Source of the DNA: Aquilaria yunnanensis
Taxonomy: Eukaryota > Streptophyta > Magnoliopsida > Malvales > Thymelaeaceae
Assembly: GCA_039654915.1 (NCBI GenBank)
Contig: CM077596.1
Span: 7,502,001-7,566,000 of the forward strand
DNA length: 64,000 nt
Direction of reading: 5' to 3'
The position numbers and the translations under genes are program-made. The notes below the pieces were generated by a model. The model worked only from the letters and a program-made list of their open reading frames with translations. It ran no database searches and was not told where the DNA came from. Positions 1-13,420 of the stretch are shown here, in pieces. Position 1 is the first letter of the stretch, and the number at the start of each line of letters is the position of its first letter.

Positions 1-562
1 ATATGCCTAGAAACGATGAATTGCACACCATATGGGCAGAAATGATTTTCCCTTAGAAGAATCAAATTAATTCCTTATAGACTAAGAACATGCAAATTAA
101 GCAACCTATGCTGTGGTAATACTGTCAGATTTCAACAAGAAACCATTTAAGAATTCTAGGAGCATAAAAGCATACTCTAGGTCTACATCTTGATGAACAC
201 ACCCTTGAGGCTAGAAATTGGGTTAAGAGAGTAAAACAAATAGTCACCAAAGATCTAACTCACAATCAACTTGATTCCAAGCAAAAGCAAACACTTATTA
301 ATGACCTTCCTTGTTGAATCTTTAAGCAAATGAAACTAGACCAGAAATTATGTTTTTCCTTTTGTTCTTAGTGTGTTTTCTGTTGTATTTTGCTTAACAG
401 AAAGTGCCAAATTCATAGATATCCTTACTACGCTGTATAGGTGGTTATTTAGAAAGTTCATGGGTAGTTATCAAAATAACTATCAACTTTTATCACAATA
501 ACCACCCACTACCCTACAAACGTGGCACATTGCACACATTGTTTGCACATGATTTAAATGCA
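1..562. other. Unassigned AT-rich DNA
   Basis: No coding region or repeat that I recognise. The stretch ends at the target site duplication of the solo LTR that follows. Confidence 0.5.
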
Positions 563-567
563 AAACT

Positions 568-1952
568 TGTTGGGTTTCGGGAGCCAAACAGCGCAGCGGA
601 ATTTAACCGAAACCCTCCAGGATCCAAGTGAAACGGGGTAAACCGGGTGTTCGAAAATTTCATACCTAATTTTCGGTTGAGATCTCTCACTCAACTGTAG
701 AGTCGAATCACAAAACCTGAACAGTTGACGTGTTCAGGCTCTCTATGGTATCCACACGAGCCTCTCGGGATCACCACGCTTCCACCACGTCCCGGCAGAT
801 GCGTTTCTCTTGCGCTCGCAGTGCTAGCTTGCATCCTCCAAGGAATTGCAAGAGAAGAGTGCGGCTGTCCTTTTGGGAGGCTAGGGCAAGGAGACCTGCG
901 AATTTCTCACTTAAAAGTTGTATTTATAGTGAGACTCAACTTCCAGGCCTAATGGGTTTCAAAGCCCTAATCCAATTAGGATTTAATTTCGGGCTTAATA
1001 ATGGCTCAACTCCTTGGCCCATTATTAATACGAAATTAAAGTGAAACCATAACCCAAATAATTAGCCCATGCACTCTAATGATCCAAATAGCTCTATGTG
1101 TGCGACCCAATAGGCTTTTGCCATGTTGGCAATGAGCGGTGTCTAGCAACACATCATTGCTACCCAAGTGACAAGATTGTCGGTGAATCGACTAAACCTT
1201 TATGATCATCATCGATATATGCCATTGTCCCTTTGTCCAAGATATCAAGACTAAGCACAAGACATGGAATGTGTCACTCTCGTATAGCCTAATCTTTGGT
1301 TTCTTGATTACCGAGTAGACCAAATTAAACTGACGACATTGATATCATATATCAACTCATCGGAGCATGGCCATGCATTTTCTAAGTCTCACTCTATCAA
1401 GGGGCCCAAAGATATCACTCCCGTTACATAGGAGGGACAAATCCCATCTTGATCATACAAATCCCTCCGCATGATATGTGACATACCCAATGACCTCCTT
1501 CAAGTTCACTCAGTTACGAGCAACAAAGGAAAGTATCAAAGTATGTGACTCACATGTAGGGAACCTTGATGATCTTAGGTCGAAGGACTACATATACCAT
1601 GATCACTATGAGAATCACTTATGACACTCATATAACGATCCATGAAGTGTTCTCATGGTGGGTCGGTCCAGTACACAAGTTCTCCAACTTGTACCCATAT
1701 GTAGACTACATATCTCATATTAGTCTCCACATATGCTAGTCATTATGTATTATTGCAACCCGCTCCACAATAATACTAGACTAGGGACATTTAAGAATAT
1801 CATTATTCTAGGGTTACAATTATGTTTATTACGTTACGCAGAAACAAAACAACAAACATAATTGCTGGATTAATGCCTCAATAAAATATCATGACTCAAT
1901 GTGTAAAAATACGATCATCTCATGATTGGCCTTTTTGGGCACAATACTAACA
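568..1952 (-). mobile_element. Solo LTR, family S, copy 1
   Basis: A 1385-bp element with termini TGTTGGG...ACTAACA, flanked by a perfect 5-bp target duplication AAACT (563-567 and 1953-1957). It is the reverse complement of the copies at 6536-7952 and 33745-35160. I take it as minus strand because a TATA box (TATAAATA read on the minus strand, 921-928) lies about three quarters of the way along in that direction, with about 350 bp of leader-like sequence after it. No internal retrotransposon sequence is attached, so it is a solo LTR left by LTR-LTR recombination. Small reading frames in the leader-like part are shared by all copies but show no protein-family resemblance and are not genes. 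Confidence 0.88.
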
Positions 1953-1957
1953 AAACT

Positions 1958-2200
1958 ACCTTTGTGCATCTAAATATCACACCTGTATGCCACATCAACC
2001 TGTTACCATAAATGTCACTCCTAGTGTTATTTGTGCATCTAAATGAACCTTCATGAGTATGTATAACATATTAAGGAATTTTATTTTATGTTATTTATGT
2101 GCATATACTTGTGCTTATAAATCGAACATATTGTGTCAGATAAAGACCTAAAATTTGTCTCTAGATTCTAGAAACCTTTCTAGCATGCTATGGTACATAG
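1958..2200. other. Unassigned DNA between solo LTR and Ty3 relic
   Basis: AT-rich sequence with no coding signal. It may belong to the interrupted Ty3 element that follows. Confidence 0.4.
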
Positions 2201-3020
2201 GTGAAGTTGAGTTCTACTTATCATCCTAAAATGGATGGGCAAACTGAAAGAATAATACAAGTGTTGGATGATATGTTGAAGAGCTATGCAATTGATTTCA
2301 AAGAAGAATGGGACAGGTGTTTGCCTCTGATTGAATTTTCATACAACAACAACTATCATTCACTTATAAAAATGGGACCATTTGAAGCCCTATATGGTAG
2401 AAAATGTATAACACCCCATTGTTTGCATGACTTAAAAGATAAGTTAGAATTTGGTTCATAATTGATAAAAGAAACTACGAAGAAGATAAAAAAAAATCCA
2501 GGAAAAAATATCAAGGCAACAAATGAGTGATAAGAAGCTTATGCAAATTTTAAAAGAAGGAACTTGGAATTTCAAGTAGGTGATTAGGTATGGTGCAAGT
2601 GGTCTCATACGAAAAGGGTATAAGGTTTGGCAAAAGAAGCAAACTATCCCCTAAGTATATTAGACCTTTTGAAATCATAAAGAAAATTGGAAAAGTAGCA
2701 TATAAGTTATCTTTATTGGTACACTTGAGGCATATTCACAGTGTGTTTCATGTGAGTGTTTAGAAGACATATCAACCAGATGCTAGACATGTGATTTTAG
2801 TGAATGAAATGCCATTGTCTTCTAATTTAAATTAAGAAAAATAACCTTTAAGGGTTTTTACTAAAGATGTGAGGAAGCTTAGGAGTAAGCTAATACCAAT
2901 GGTTAAATCTAATGGACTAACCATGGTTAAATCTAATGGACTAACCATGGGGAGGAAGAAGCAATGTGAGCAAACAAAAACTGATTTGAGGAAAAGGCAT
3001 CCTAACTTGTTTCTTAAAAA
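2201..3020 (+). pseudogene. Ty3/gypsy chromovirus-like integrase relic
   Basis: The first 86 codons read as the end of a Ty3/gypsy integrase core: STYHPKMDGQTER, then a stretch with EFSYNNNYH and GPFEALYGRKC, all typical of Del/Tekay-like chromoviruses. Further downstream, in a different frame, the integrase C-terminal region is recognisable (YIRPFEIIKKIGKVAYKLSL, then a VFHVSV segment and LRSKLIPMV). In-frame stops and at least one frameshift separate these parts, so it is dead. Near the end a 24-bp unit is present twice in tandem (2899-2946), which duplicates eight codons. The rest of pol is missing upstream, where solo LTR copy 1 lies. Confidence 0.8.
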
Positions 3021-4634
3021 ACTAAAAAATTTGGCGGCCCAAATTTTTTAAGGTGAGGGAATATTTACCCCATACCCTGAATTTGTTTACCCTTGGTTTA
3101 TTTGAAGTAAATAAGTTGTTTAAAAAGTTTGTATTAAGGACATTAAGGCAACAAAAGAAAGAGATTGGTCACTTATCAGCAACAAAAGAAAATTTTCTTA
3201 AACTTGCATGGGCTTTCCTTTTGCAAGCCACTGCATTGCAAAGACTACATTGAAGGTTGGTGTTAAGGTTTGGTAAACGTAATGCCTTGACTCTGTGACT
3301 CCATTTCTGAACTTAATGTTTCATTCATACTTTGCTTGTAATGAAAGGTACAGCCTTGGGTGATGACTTGATTGTCTAGTAAACTCAAGAGTTGGGGTCG
3401 AGGGGTGTATGTAATTGATGTAATTAGAAGCATCTTTGACACAAAAGGGGGATAATTTTAGCTAACTTCTAAAAGGAAAGAAGCATTAAGGCTTTTGGTA
3501 AGCTTAGCTTGCCCTAAATAGCCTTGGAGTTCTCTAGCATAGTTTAGTATTTTAAGCTATATACTATATACTAGTTGGGGCCTTTATGCATATCCTTATA
3601 GTAAATGATGATGAGAATGTGTGTGCTTGTGTGTTGCATGCTTTTGTGATTTGTTTGCATGTGCTGACCATTAGACTAGGTGATTATTATTTTTTATATT
3701 TTTGTTCTGCTTCTTCTTGTTTTTGTTTGTATGCAGGTGAGTTCTTGGCTTTTAAAGCTAATTTGTAGCTTAATGCTATATCTTCCCTTACTGATTTCAA
3801 ATGAACTCATGCCCTTTATGTCTTGATGTAAGGAAAGGTCTTGCTAAGTATTCTCACTCTGTTATATAGTGGATTTAGTAAGTTTTGCTTATAGGTAAAA
3901 TTTGATCACTAGATTTCTAACTTGTTGCTTAATTCTATAGCTAACATTTTATAGCGTCTGTAACTACTGGCCTAGCAAGATTATTGATCTGTGGGAAGCA
4001 TGTTGTAAAAGGGAAGGATGTCATTAAGGCCTTTATTAGAGTTGAATTTCAGATTTATCAAGCAAAGTGAGCCAAAGGTATTTTCTTAAACTCACATGTT
4101 AAAATGGACTTGTATGCAAATTTCCATGTCATTTTAGCAACTAAATGCAAAGCTATGAATTAATTGGCTAAAAACAACATTTCTTGCAGAAATTGTCCTT
4201 GTCTGTCAAATTTACTATTTTTCTGTATTGCTGTCTAACTACATCTTTAGCTGTTCAAAGGGTTATCAGACTTAAAGTAGGCTATCCGACTTAGCCAAGG
4301 GTAGTTTAGTCTATTACACAAGGCTTGTATTTCAACAAGGGCATCTCCCGTGGCAAAGAGATATGACTTACCCTTGACACCAGACATTTGTAAAAAATTA
4401 ACGTAAAATGTAGATTACCAACAAGGCTGAACCTGACATTGATTAAATAACTGGCAACCTTAGACAAATGGGTGAAGACCCATGAATAATAATAAAATAA
4501 GGGTTCATGAACTCTCATATGCACCTTGGATAGAGGGCAATGAATGACATCGAAGAATGTATGTGAGCTTGAAGGTTGACTTTGATTGGCATGAACAAAA
4601 AAGAAAAAAAGGTACATGAAGTATAAGGTGCTAT

Positions 4635-4915
4635 TAGAGTTTTGAGTATGAAAAAAAAAAATAAACTTCGTGAATATGTAAGATGTGGGGGTTTTAAGGA
4701 GGAAAGGTACAAAAGCCAGAGAGAGCTAGGATGAAAAGCCTTTTATATTCTCACATTTTGTAATTGTGTGAAGGCAAGATATGAATGTTATTAATAGTTG
4801 GAGGGATGAATAAGCTCATATGAGCATTTGATGCCATATTTTTACTGCAATTTCTATATTTTGTCTTGTGAGTTTATCTTATCAATGGATATAAGTTCAA
4901 TAAGAGCAAAACTAT
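4635..4915 (+). repeat. Diverged direct repeat, copy 1 of 2
   Basis: This stretch matches 5665-5945 in order and orientation: a gttttga-tatgaa start, a gtaagatgt purine-rich block, a tgttatta-tagtt block and a tcttatca-tggat end. Identity looks like roughly 65-70 % by eye with small gaps. It could be part of an old LTR pair or of a local duplication. Confidence 0.5.
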
Positions 4916-5664
4916 GTTAAATTTTATGTGACCTTGTTGGAATCATGCTTGATTTTCTACTATGCACACTGGGTGTTTGAAAAACTTCTTTCCCAATAAG
5001 TGGTTTGAGAGTATATGATTCATTCTAAGTATGGTGGAGTGTGAGGTTTGATCTTAGCATGGTGGAGTGGGTGGTTTGATGATGCGGCATAGTGAAGTCT
5101 AGGGAATCAACCTGAGTGTAGCAATTTGTCCATTTATGGTTTGATGAAGTTTTTTTTTTGTTTGTAGTCCAATGTAACCTATATAGAATATTTGTTTTGG
5201 TTGTAGTATAGCACTCACTATGTGATGTGTCTTGGTGGTAGTGTGGTACCAACTAGTCAGTAGAAGTTTGAAGATTGTATTAATAATGTTGTCTAGAGTC
5301 ATGTTCATGGTTGTTCTTATTTATGTCTTGGAGGTGTCTATGGATTGTTTTATTGTTTGTGTCATGGTTGTATCATTTGTTCGTGGTTACCTTCACGCAT
5401 GGTTGTGCATGGAAGAATTTAAGTCAAGATGAAGATTATTAGTATAAATGGCTCAAATTTGAATATTTGATGGCTTGACTAGTCTTTTTCTGGCATTTTT
5501 GCTAATTTTGAAGATTTTGGCCAAAGCTTATACGGACTATGATTCTTGTTGTTGCTTTTACCAGGAAAGTAAGGTTTGCATGTGTAATGAGATCTATTAC
5601 TTTGAGTGTTTAGATTATTTTCTTATTTTGGTTAGGTTCAGGTGCAACCTACATATATGCATGT

Positions 5665-5945
5665 TGTGTTAAAGTTTTGAATATGAAGAAAAGTTGATCG
5701 TTGTGAAAAGGTAAGATGTAAGAGTTTTAAGAGAAAAGGGAGAAGCCAAAGATGGCAAAGATAAGAAGTCTTTTGTGTTCTTATATTTTTTAAAAGTGTA
5801 AGGCTAAGATGTAAATGTTATTAGTAGTTTTAGGTTATACATATGCCCATGTGCATAGAAGACATGCTTCTACTATAATTTATATATTTTTAACAAGTGA
5901 ATTTCTCTTATCAGTGGATCTAAACTAGTTAAGTCAAACCACATT
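5665..5945 (+). repeat. Diverged direct repeat, copy 2 of 2
   Basis: Partner of 4635-4915, about 1.03 kb downstream and in the same orientation. No coding signal lies between the two copies. Confidence 0.5.
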
Positions 5946-6535
5946 AAATTTTGAGTATATTTTCTTGTTGTGTTTGTTATTCCATTGCTCATGATGGGTC
6001 TATGAGGAATTTTGCTTCAACATACTTGGGCCCCATTTTTTTTGAAACAAAAATACTTAATCAAACCTTTAAAAGTATGGTATCACTACAATAATTTCCT
6101 CCAATCTAGCTCCAATTTCAAACTTCTAACAAAATTCTCTAATGAGATGCTACATTGTTGCTCTATGTGGTAGCAAAACATTGAAATTTCAAATTCATTT
6201 AGATTGATCTCATTCAACACTAGGTTGTGAATTCATGTAGCTATTCTTAGAGTGTAATAAATATTACAACCCACAAAATTTGCTACATAGTTCCATTGGT
6301 GAGTCTCTAGTCATGTCTTATATATAAGAGCAAATTTAAGTGTTTTGTATTGCTCCAATGTCCAAACCAGCATCCTCAAACATGAAATAGAAGAAAACAA
6401 GGCAATCATATGGAAAGCATTGGAGAGAATTGATGTCAACGGGCTGGATGGTTTAGTAGTTTTACGTACTCTGTATTTTTCATCATCTCACCAAATAGGG
6501 TTATTGGGGCAACAACAACACTCATAATTGCTTAG

Positions 6536-7952
6536 TGTTAGTGTTGTGCCCAAAAGCCAATCGTGAGATGATTGTATTTTTGCACATTGAGTCATGATAT
6601 TTTATTAAGGCATTAATCCAGCAATTATGTTTGTTGTTTTGTTTCTACGTAACTTAACAAACATAATTGTAACCCTAGAATAATGATATTCTTAAACATC
6701 CCTGGTCTAGTATTATTGTGGAGCGGGTTGCAATAATACATAACGACTAGCATATGTGGAGACTAATATGAGATATGTAATCTACATATGGGTACAAGTT
6801 GGAAAACTTGTGTACTAGACCGACCCACCATGAGAACACTACATGGATCGTTATATGAGTGTCATAAGTGATTCTCATAGTGATCATGGTATATGTAGTC
6901 CTTCGACCTAAGATCATCAAGGTTCCCTACATGTGAGTCACATACTTTGATACTTTCCTTTGTTGCTCGTAACTGAGTGAACTTGAAGGAGGTCATTGGG
7001 TCTGTCACATATCATGCGGAGGGATTTGTATGATCAAGATGGGATTTGTCCCTCCTATGTAACGGGAGTGATATGTTCGGGCCCCTTGATGGAGTAAGAC
7101 TTAGAAAAATGCATGGCCATGCTCAGATGAGTTGATATACGATATCAATGTCATCAGTTTAAGTTAGTCTACTCGGTAATCAAGAAACCAAAGATTGGGC
7201 TATACAAGAGTGACACATTCCATGTCTCGTGCTTAGTCTTGATATCTTGGACAAAGGGACAATGGCATATATCGGTGATGATCATAAAGGTTTAGTCGAA
7301 TCATTGACAATCTTGTCACTTGGGTAGCAATGATGTGTTGCTAGACACCGCTCATTGCTTATGATCATAAATGTGATTTAGGATCATTGCCAACGTGATA
7401 AGAGCCTATTGGATCGCACACATAGAGCTATTTGGATCATTAGAGTGCATGGGCTAATTATTTGGGTTATGGTTTCACTTTAATTTCATATTAATAATGG
7501 GCCCAAGAGTTGAGCCATTATTAAGCCCGAAATTAAATCCTAATTGGATTAGGGCTTTGAAACCCATTAGGCATGGAAGTTGAGTCTCACTATAAATACA
7601 ACTTCTAGTGAGAAATTCGCAGGTCTTCTTGCCCTAGCCTCCCAAAAGGACAAGCCACACTCTTCTCTTGCAATTCCTTGGAGGACGCAAGCTAGCACTG
7701 CGAGCGCAAGAGAAACGCATCTGCCGGGACGTGGTGGAAGCGCGGTGATCCCGAGAGGCTCGTGTGCATACCATAGAGAGCCTGAACACGTCAACTGTTC
7801 AGGTTTTGTGATTCGACTCTACAGTTGAGTGAGAGATCTCAACCGAAAATTAGGTATGAAAATTTTTGAACACCCGGTTTAACCCGTTTCACTTGGATCC
7901 TGGAGGGTTTCAGTTAAATTCCCCTGCGCTGTTTGGCTCCCGAAACCCATCA
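6536..7952 (+). mobile_element. Solo LTR, family S, copy 2
   Basis: A 1417-bp element starting TGTTAGTGTTGTGCCC and ending CGAAACCCATCA, with a perfect 5-bp target duplication CTTAG (6531-6535 and 7953-7957). A TATA box TATAAATA lies at 7591-7598, which sets the orientation. It is close to copies 1 and 3. No internal region is attached. Confidence 0.9.
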
Positions 7953-7957
7953 CTTAG

Positions 7958-9117
7958 ATATTCTTCAAGATAGTTATTAACATCTTTGCATAGAAAATCT
8001 CTTAGATAACCTTACTAGCTATAAAGATACCCCTCAGCATAATGGCCCAAAACAAGTGTACAATCTTCTCTCAATGCTAAGGCTTCTATCATGATTTGCA
8101 CATAAATTAGTTCTAGAACTCAATACTAAAAAAAAAAAGTCAAAGAAAGTACCAACAACTATTTTGGTTCATTTTAGCACTTCTACACAAGGAATTTATA
8201 TTCACAAATCTACTAGTGGTCATTTAAAGCTTTGCTAAACATGCAAGTGACCATTTCATTTTTATTTTTATTTTTTTGGGTACACTTCAAAAGCTAAAAG
8301 ATAAGAAGACCCAAGAGTACTAAGGCTAAAATATGGCAGGATAGATGACCTCTCCATAGACAATGACAAGAGTTAGTTGCCCCAACTCTACATTTTGCTA
8401 ATGAATAGCCTAAACTAACCCAACTTCTTTGATATATAGATATCCAGGGGAAATAAAATGTCTATTTTTTTGGACTTAGGAAGCCTCCGAACCAACATTT
8501 TACGGCATTATGGAGGAAGTGGGAATAGCCGAAACCACTACGCCAAGTGACTGGGGACAAGTTAATTCTAGATTTATAATGCTAAACAAGGCCCTAAAAC
8601 AATCTACCACGATGTGTCAGGAAATTGCTTATATTTTTGGAAACTTGATTAAAGGAGATTCCTCATGATTGTGACAGGCTGTACAACAGCTTTAGGACTA
8701 GGTGTAATTTCAAAATAATATTATTCTTATGTTAGGCATCATTGTACATAGTAAGGAATCATGTTCTCTTTGGGAAGTAAGTAAATTTTACGAACCATAT
8801 AAATCTTTGCAACATTTTATTTTCTTGCTTCTTGGTTTATTTGCATTGATTCTCTTGCTTGAGAGTTTGAAGGAAAGATCAAAATTCTAGAATTTCCCCA
8901 AAAACTAATGTCAAAACTTCTAGGTTTAAAAATTCAAGTGACTCAAAAATTAGTATGCATGTCATAGATCTAAAAAAAAATCAGAGTGGAGAAATTTGAT
9001 GGGAGAAGTAGCTTCACTTTGTGGTAAGGGTGGATGATCTTCTAATGCAGTAGGGGAGGATCTTCTAATCCAAAGGTATGGATGCGAATGTGTTGGTTGT
9101 TCATGGTGGAGATTGAT
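7958..9117. other. Unassigned DNA, no gene seen
   Basis: No supported reading frame. A 44-nt stretch near 8617-8660 resembles 33389-33432 on the far side of the nested elements (about 80 % by eye), so this may be the outer shell of the oldest element. Confidence 0.35.
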
Positions 9118-9861
9118 GGTTGATTTGAAGATTAAGGAAGAAGATCATGCACTGTTACTTATTACCTCATTCCCTAACTCCTATGAGAACTATGCAGAAA
9201 TGTTGAATGATGAGCACATCATGACATAAACCAAGTACAAGTAGCTTTGGTTACATATGAAATTAAGAAAATCAAGAAATCCAAAGGTGCAAATGTGAAT
9301 GCATTGGTTGTTCATGGTGGAGCTTGGCGAGGATGAACATTTGATCGAGATAAATTCAATAGGGTAGGTCTTAGTTAAGGGTCAAGAACTTGGATGAAGT
9401 TCAATGTTGTTGATGCAAAGGATAAAAACATATCATGTCGTACCATTCAAAAAAAAAAGAAGGAAAAAAGCAAAGTCAATAAGAATTATAGGAACGATAA
9501 TTATTCTTTCATGGAGGATGCCAGTAGTGGTCTTCTTACATTATCCAAAGGTAAGGATGAATATTCTTAGTATGGTTAATATTTAGATTCCTATTATGTT
9601 ACTCATGTTTATTCCTGAAAGGTTTATTTTGATATATGGGACACGATTTAATGGTGGATGTCATGACCATGTTGGCTCCATAAAAATCTAAATAGAATAT
9701 GGATCAATTTGCACTTTAGGTGGAGTTGCCTATGTCCCAAAGTTGAGGAGGAATTTAATATCATTAAGCTCCTAGATTTCCATGGTTATGCTTATAAAGC
9801 TGGAGGTAGAGCTATGGAGGTGACTAAAGAATGTATGTTCTGGAGGAAAAGGGAATTGCTT
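9118..9861 (+). pseudogene. Ty1/copia gag-protease relic
   Basis: Broken frames give a weak but ordered copia resemblance. Around 9140-9220 there is a gag stretch with LLITSFPNSYENYAEMLNDE. Around 9240-9300 there is a segment with VALVTYEIKKIKK, the place where copia gag runs towards its zinc knuckle. Near 9760-9850 a pre-integrase-like stretch reads LDFHGYAYKAGGRAMEVTK. Many stops and shifts are present and the protease motif is not intact. The next copia element inserted here at 9862 and duplicated TGCTT (9857-9861), so this is the oldest layer of the nest. Its continuation should start at 31663. Confidence 0.55.
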
Positions 9862-10041
9862 TGTTGAAAATCAGACTCCATCTTTTTCTCTTCTTATCTC
9901 TTAGTAGGATGTAGCCATTATCTAATCCTAGTAGGTAAACTTTGTATAGGCTATATATATATTATTTCCTTGTAACTATAGTTGACATATGAAGGATATA
10001 CATGTTCTTTTAAATTCTATATTTTTTTTCAAAGTTTTAGA
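9862..10041 (+). repeat. 5' LTR of the split copia element
   Basis: About 180 bp, shorter than its 3' partner (about 248 bp) because the repetitive tttatctc part is contracted. Shared blocks include atctaatcctag and ggctatatata followed by ttatttccttgtaac. The primer-binding-like site starts at 10042. Confidence 0.78.
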
Positions 10042-10095
10042 TAGTATTAGAGCATGCTTGATCCAAGTTTTTTATTACCGTCTCATCATAGAAAG

Positions 10096-13000
10096 ATGGC
10101 AGAGTACGATAGAGACTTGGAGTCAACTGTGTCTATTCCTACAATTGATGATATGCAAGGAGTATGGACCATAATTTGCCACGCTATGCAAAACATGCCG
10201 ACAAAATGACGGGATCTACTGATGGAGAATATGGTCCTTAATGAGGAGTCAACCTATCGTGAGAAAGTAGAGACAACATGCTCTAAAGCCAATCCTGTCG
10301 ACTTGATGGGAAAAGATGAAACCCAAGGGATGCATATGGATCAATTAATCCTTCCTGGTTCAAGACTAAATATCGTGGACTTAACAGGAGAAGGTGAAAA
10401 ACAAAGAGACAACCATAGTTGGCTTTGTACGTACAATTACTTATTATTCTTTACCTAGTAGCAAACTATAAAACATTTCGATCTTAGACACTGAAGCCAC
10501 AGATCATATAGCTTCTCAGAAGGAACTTGTTAAAGATATAAGACCTATGGCCAGTCGACCCATACATTGACCCAATGGAAGCATCAAAATCATAAATAAA
10601 ACTGGTACCTCTTTCCTTAACCACAACCTGAAACTTCATGGCGTCCTTTATGCACCCAACTTCAAATGTAATTTGATATTTTTAAGCAAACTAACTAAAG
10701 TTCACAAATGTGTTGTGATTTTTTTTCCAGATTTCTGTGTCTCGCAGGACCTTACTATAAGAAAGTTGGTTAGAGTGGCTAAGCAAAAAGGGGGGTTGTA
10801 TTATCTTGAGATGAATGAATAAGAATGAGTGTCACTAGCAATGAGAACTGAAAGTGTTCCTATGGAGTTGTGGCACCAAAGATTCGGTCATCTGTCCAAA
10901 GATCATTTGAAAGAAATCCTAAGTTTATCTCATTTAAGTTCAAATAATAAAGAAAGTATCGTTTCTCCATTAGCCAACTCTACTAGATCTCTGTTTCCTA
11001 GAAGGTTTCCTTTTGATTTGGTTCATATTGATGTATGGGGACCATATCATACACCCTCCACTAATGGATGTCATTTTTTTCTTACCATAGTAGATGACTT
11101 CACGAGAACTGTTTGGACATATTTGATGAAACAGAAAAGTGATGCAAGCAAGATGTTAAAGGAATTTTACCACCTCATCAACAACTAATTTGATCTCAAG
11201 GTGAAGGGTGTAAGGAGCAGTAATGCCCTGGAACTAATCGAAGGATTATTGAACATGTTTTTCAAATCAAAGGGAATCTTACACCAAAAATACATGTCTG
11301 GGCACACTCCAACAAAATGGAGTGGTGGAGCAAAAATGCAGAGACATTTTGAACATAGCCCAAGCCTTAAGACTACAAGCCAACTTACCCATAAAATTTT
11401 GGGGAAAGTGCATCCTTACAGCCACTCACTTAATCAACCGACTTCCTACCTCAAGCCTAAAATATAAAACACCCTCTCAAGCTCTCTTCTGTAAGTCACC
11501 CACATATGAAAATTTATGAGTATTTGGCTGCCTGTGTAATGTAATCAGCCCTTTATGCCCAAAGGATAAGTTTGACCTAATAGCTCAACCATGTGTGTTA
11601 AGTTTCTTGGTTGTCCCACCAACAAGAAAGATTACAGAGTTTATGACATGGAGGAAAATAAATTCTTTGCCTCAAGAGACATTTTTCATGAGTCAGTTTT
11701 TCCATATGAGTTGACGAAAGAAAATGTTGCGAAAAATTCTAATATTTGATAGCTAACTGAAACTCATCTGATGAGTTTCCTCAAATGGTGATGCCATGTA
11801 GCGATGAAAGCCCAGCAGTAAGGGAGCAACAAGCAGGACAAGGTGACACCAAGGAGAATGAACAAAATGAAGTTCCATAAGAATCCCAGGTTGAAAAAGG
11901 CGAACAATTTAGAAGTAGTCAAGTCAGACAAGCACCTTCTTACCTCACAGATTATGAATACAACCTCCTAAGACAATAGAGTCATTCCAACATAGCTCTT
12001 GTAAGTAAGACTTACCCTTTTTCTTCCTACATAAGTAACAAAAAGTTTTTTGTGAGCCACCAAAGTTTTCTTGCAGCAGTTTTAACATGTACAGAGCCCA
12101 AGTCCTATTTAATGGCTCAGAAGGAAGAATGCTGGAAACAGGCAATGCGGGCAGAATTGGATGCACTGGAATGAAATCATACATGAGATTTAATAAAGCT
12201 GCCAAAAGGAAAAATAAGAGTGGGGTGTAGATGGGTGTATAAACTAAAAAACAAATCAGAAGGGTCGATTGAGCGTTACAAGGTGAGACTCATTGCAAAA
12301 GGATATACTCAAGTTGAAGGGCCTTGACTATAATGAAACATTCGCACCCATTGCAAAATTGACAATTGTACGTTGTCTCCTAGCAGTGGTGGCCGTAAAG
12401 CGAGGGAACTCCACCAACTAGACGTACATAATGCCTTTTTACATGGGGACTTACATGAGTAGATTTACAAGAAGCTGCCACCAAGCTACCTCAAGCCAGG
12501 AGAAGATCAATTTTTTCACTTAAAAAATCACTTTTTAGGCTAAAACAAGCCTTAAGAAAATGGTCTATAAAAATATCATCTTCATTAAAATAATATGGGT
12601 TCATTCAATCGTATGTAGATTCATCTTATTCACTCGTGTTACTAATGGCAATTTTCTTGCAATCTTGGTATTTGTAGATGACATGATTGTAGATAGAAGT
12701 AATTCACAAGAATGTGAAGAAATCAAGAAGTTCCATCACAAGCATTTTCACTTGAAAGAGTTAGTGTGTCATAAATATTTCCTCTATCTTGAAATAGCAC
12801 ATGGCCCTAATGGAATCTTCGTCAGTCAGAGAAAATATGCCTTGGACATCCTAGATGATGTTGGACTTACTACAGCCAAGATAAGTGGGGTGGCCATGGC
12901 TTAATGACACAAATTAGGCCAATCCATAGCTCCCTTCTTAAATGACCCTAAATCGTACTGACGATTAATGAGACGACTCCTCTAACTCATGATCACCAAA

Positions 13001-13420
13001 CCGGATATCATATATGCAGTGAATATGTTGAGTCAATTCATTCAACAACCCATTTTGGAACACTATGATGCGGCCATCAAATTCCTCCGCTACATTAAAG
13101 GAGCTCCAGGGTAAGGTCATATCTTCCCTTACTACAATGAGTTGAAGTTAAAAGCTTCCTCTGACGCAGATTGGGGTGCTTGCCTAAGCACACAATGATC
13201 AATAATAGTCTACTTCACATTACTTGGAGATGCGCCTTTATACTGGCGAACAAAGAAGCAATCGGCAGTAAGTAGGTCTTCTTCTATAGAGGAGGAATAT
13301 AGGTCCACGGCAATAGCAGCAAGTGAAATTTTTTGGCTAAGTGCTCTATTGAAGGACATGACCTTGGATTCTATGCCAACCATGGAACTTTCTTGTGACA
13401 ATCAGGCAGCCATGCACATT
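10096..13420 (+). pseudogene. Ty1/copia polyprotein, 5' part (gag to RNase H)
   Basis: A short gag start (MAEYDRDLES) soon ends in a stop, and most of gag is deleted. From about 10480 the copia order is visible in broken frames. Protease-like: DTEATDHIASQKEL. Pre-integrase: MELWHQRFGHLS. Integrase core: DLVHIDVWGPYHTPSTNG, then TIVDDFTRTVW. Integrase 3' part: KFWGKCILTATHLINRLP. Reverse transcriptase: an early block with RYKVRLIAKGYTQVEG and, at about 12660, FVDDMIVD, the catalytic YVDD-type box. RNase H: SDADWGACLS and EEEYRSTAIAASE. The last codons read SCDNQAAMHI, where the cargo retrotransposon is inserted. Multiple stops and shifts make it non-functional. Confidence 0.85.

Larger units (their letters stand above)
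3021..6530. other. Unassigned AT-rich DNA, no gene seen
   Basis: No recognisable protein. The part next to 3020 may be the 3' untranslated region and LTR of the Ty3 relic, but I cannot place LTR borders. It contains the diverged direct repeat listed separately. Confidence 0.4.

Noticed and set aside
725..1044. Overlapping frames shared by the solo LTR copies (also 7567-7828 and 34776-35002)
   Set aside because: They lie in the leader-like part of solo LTRs, change frame between copies and match no protein family that I know.
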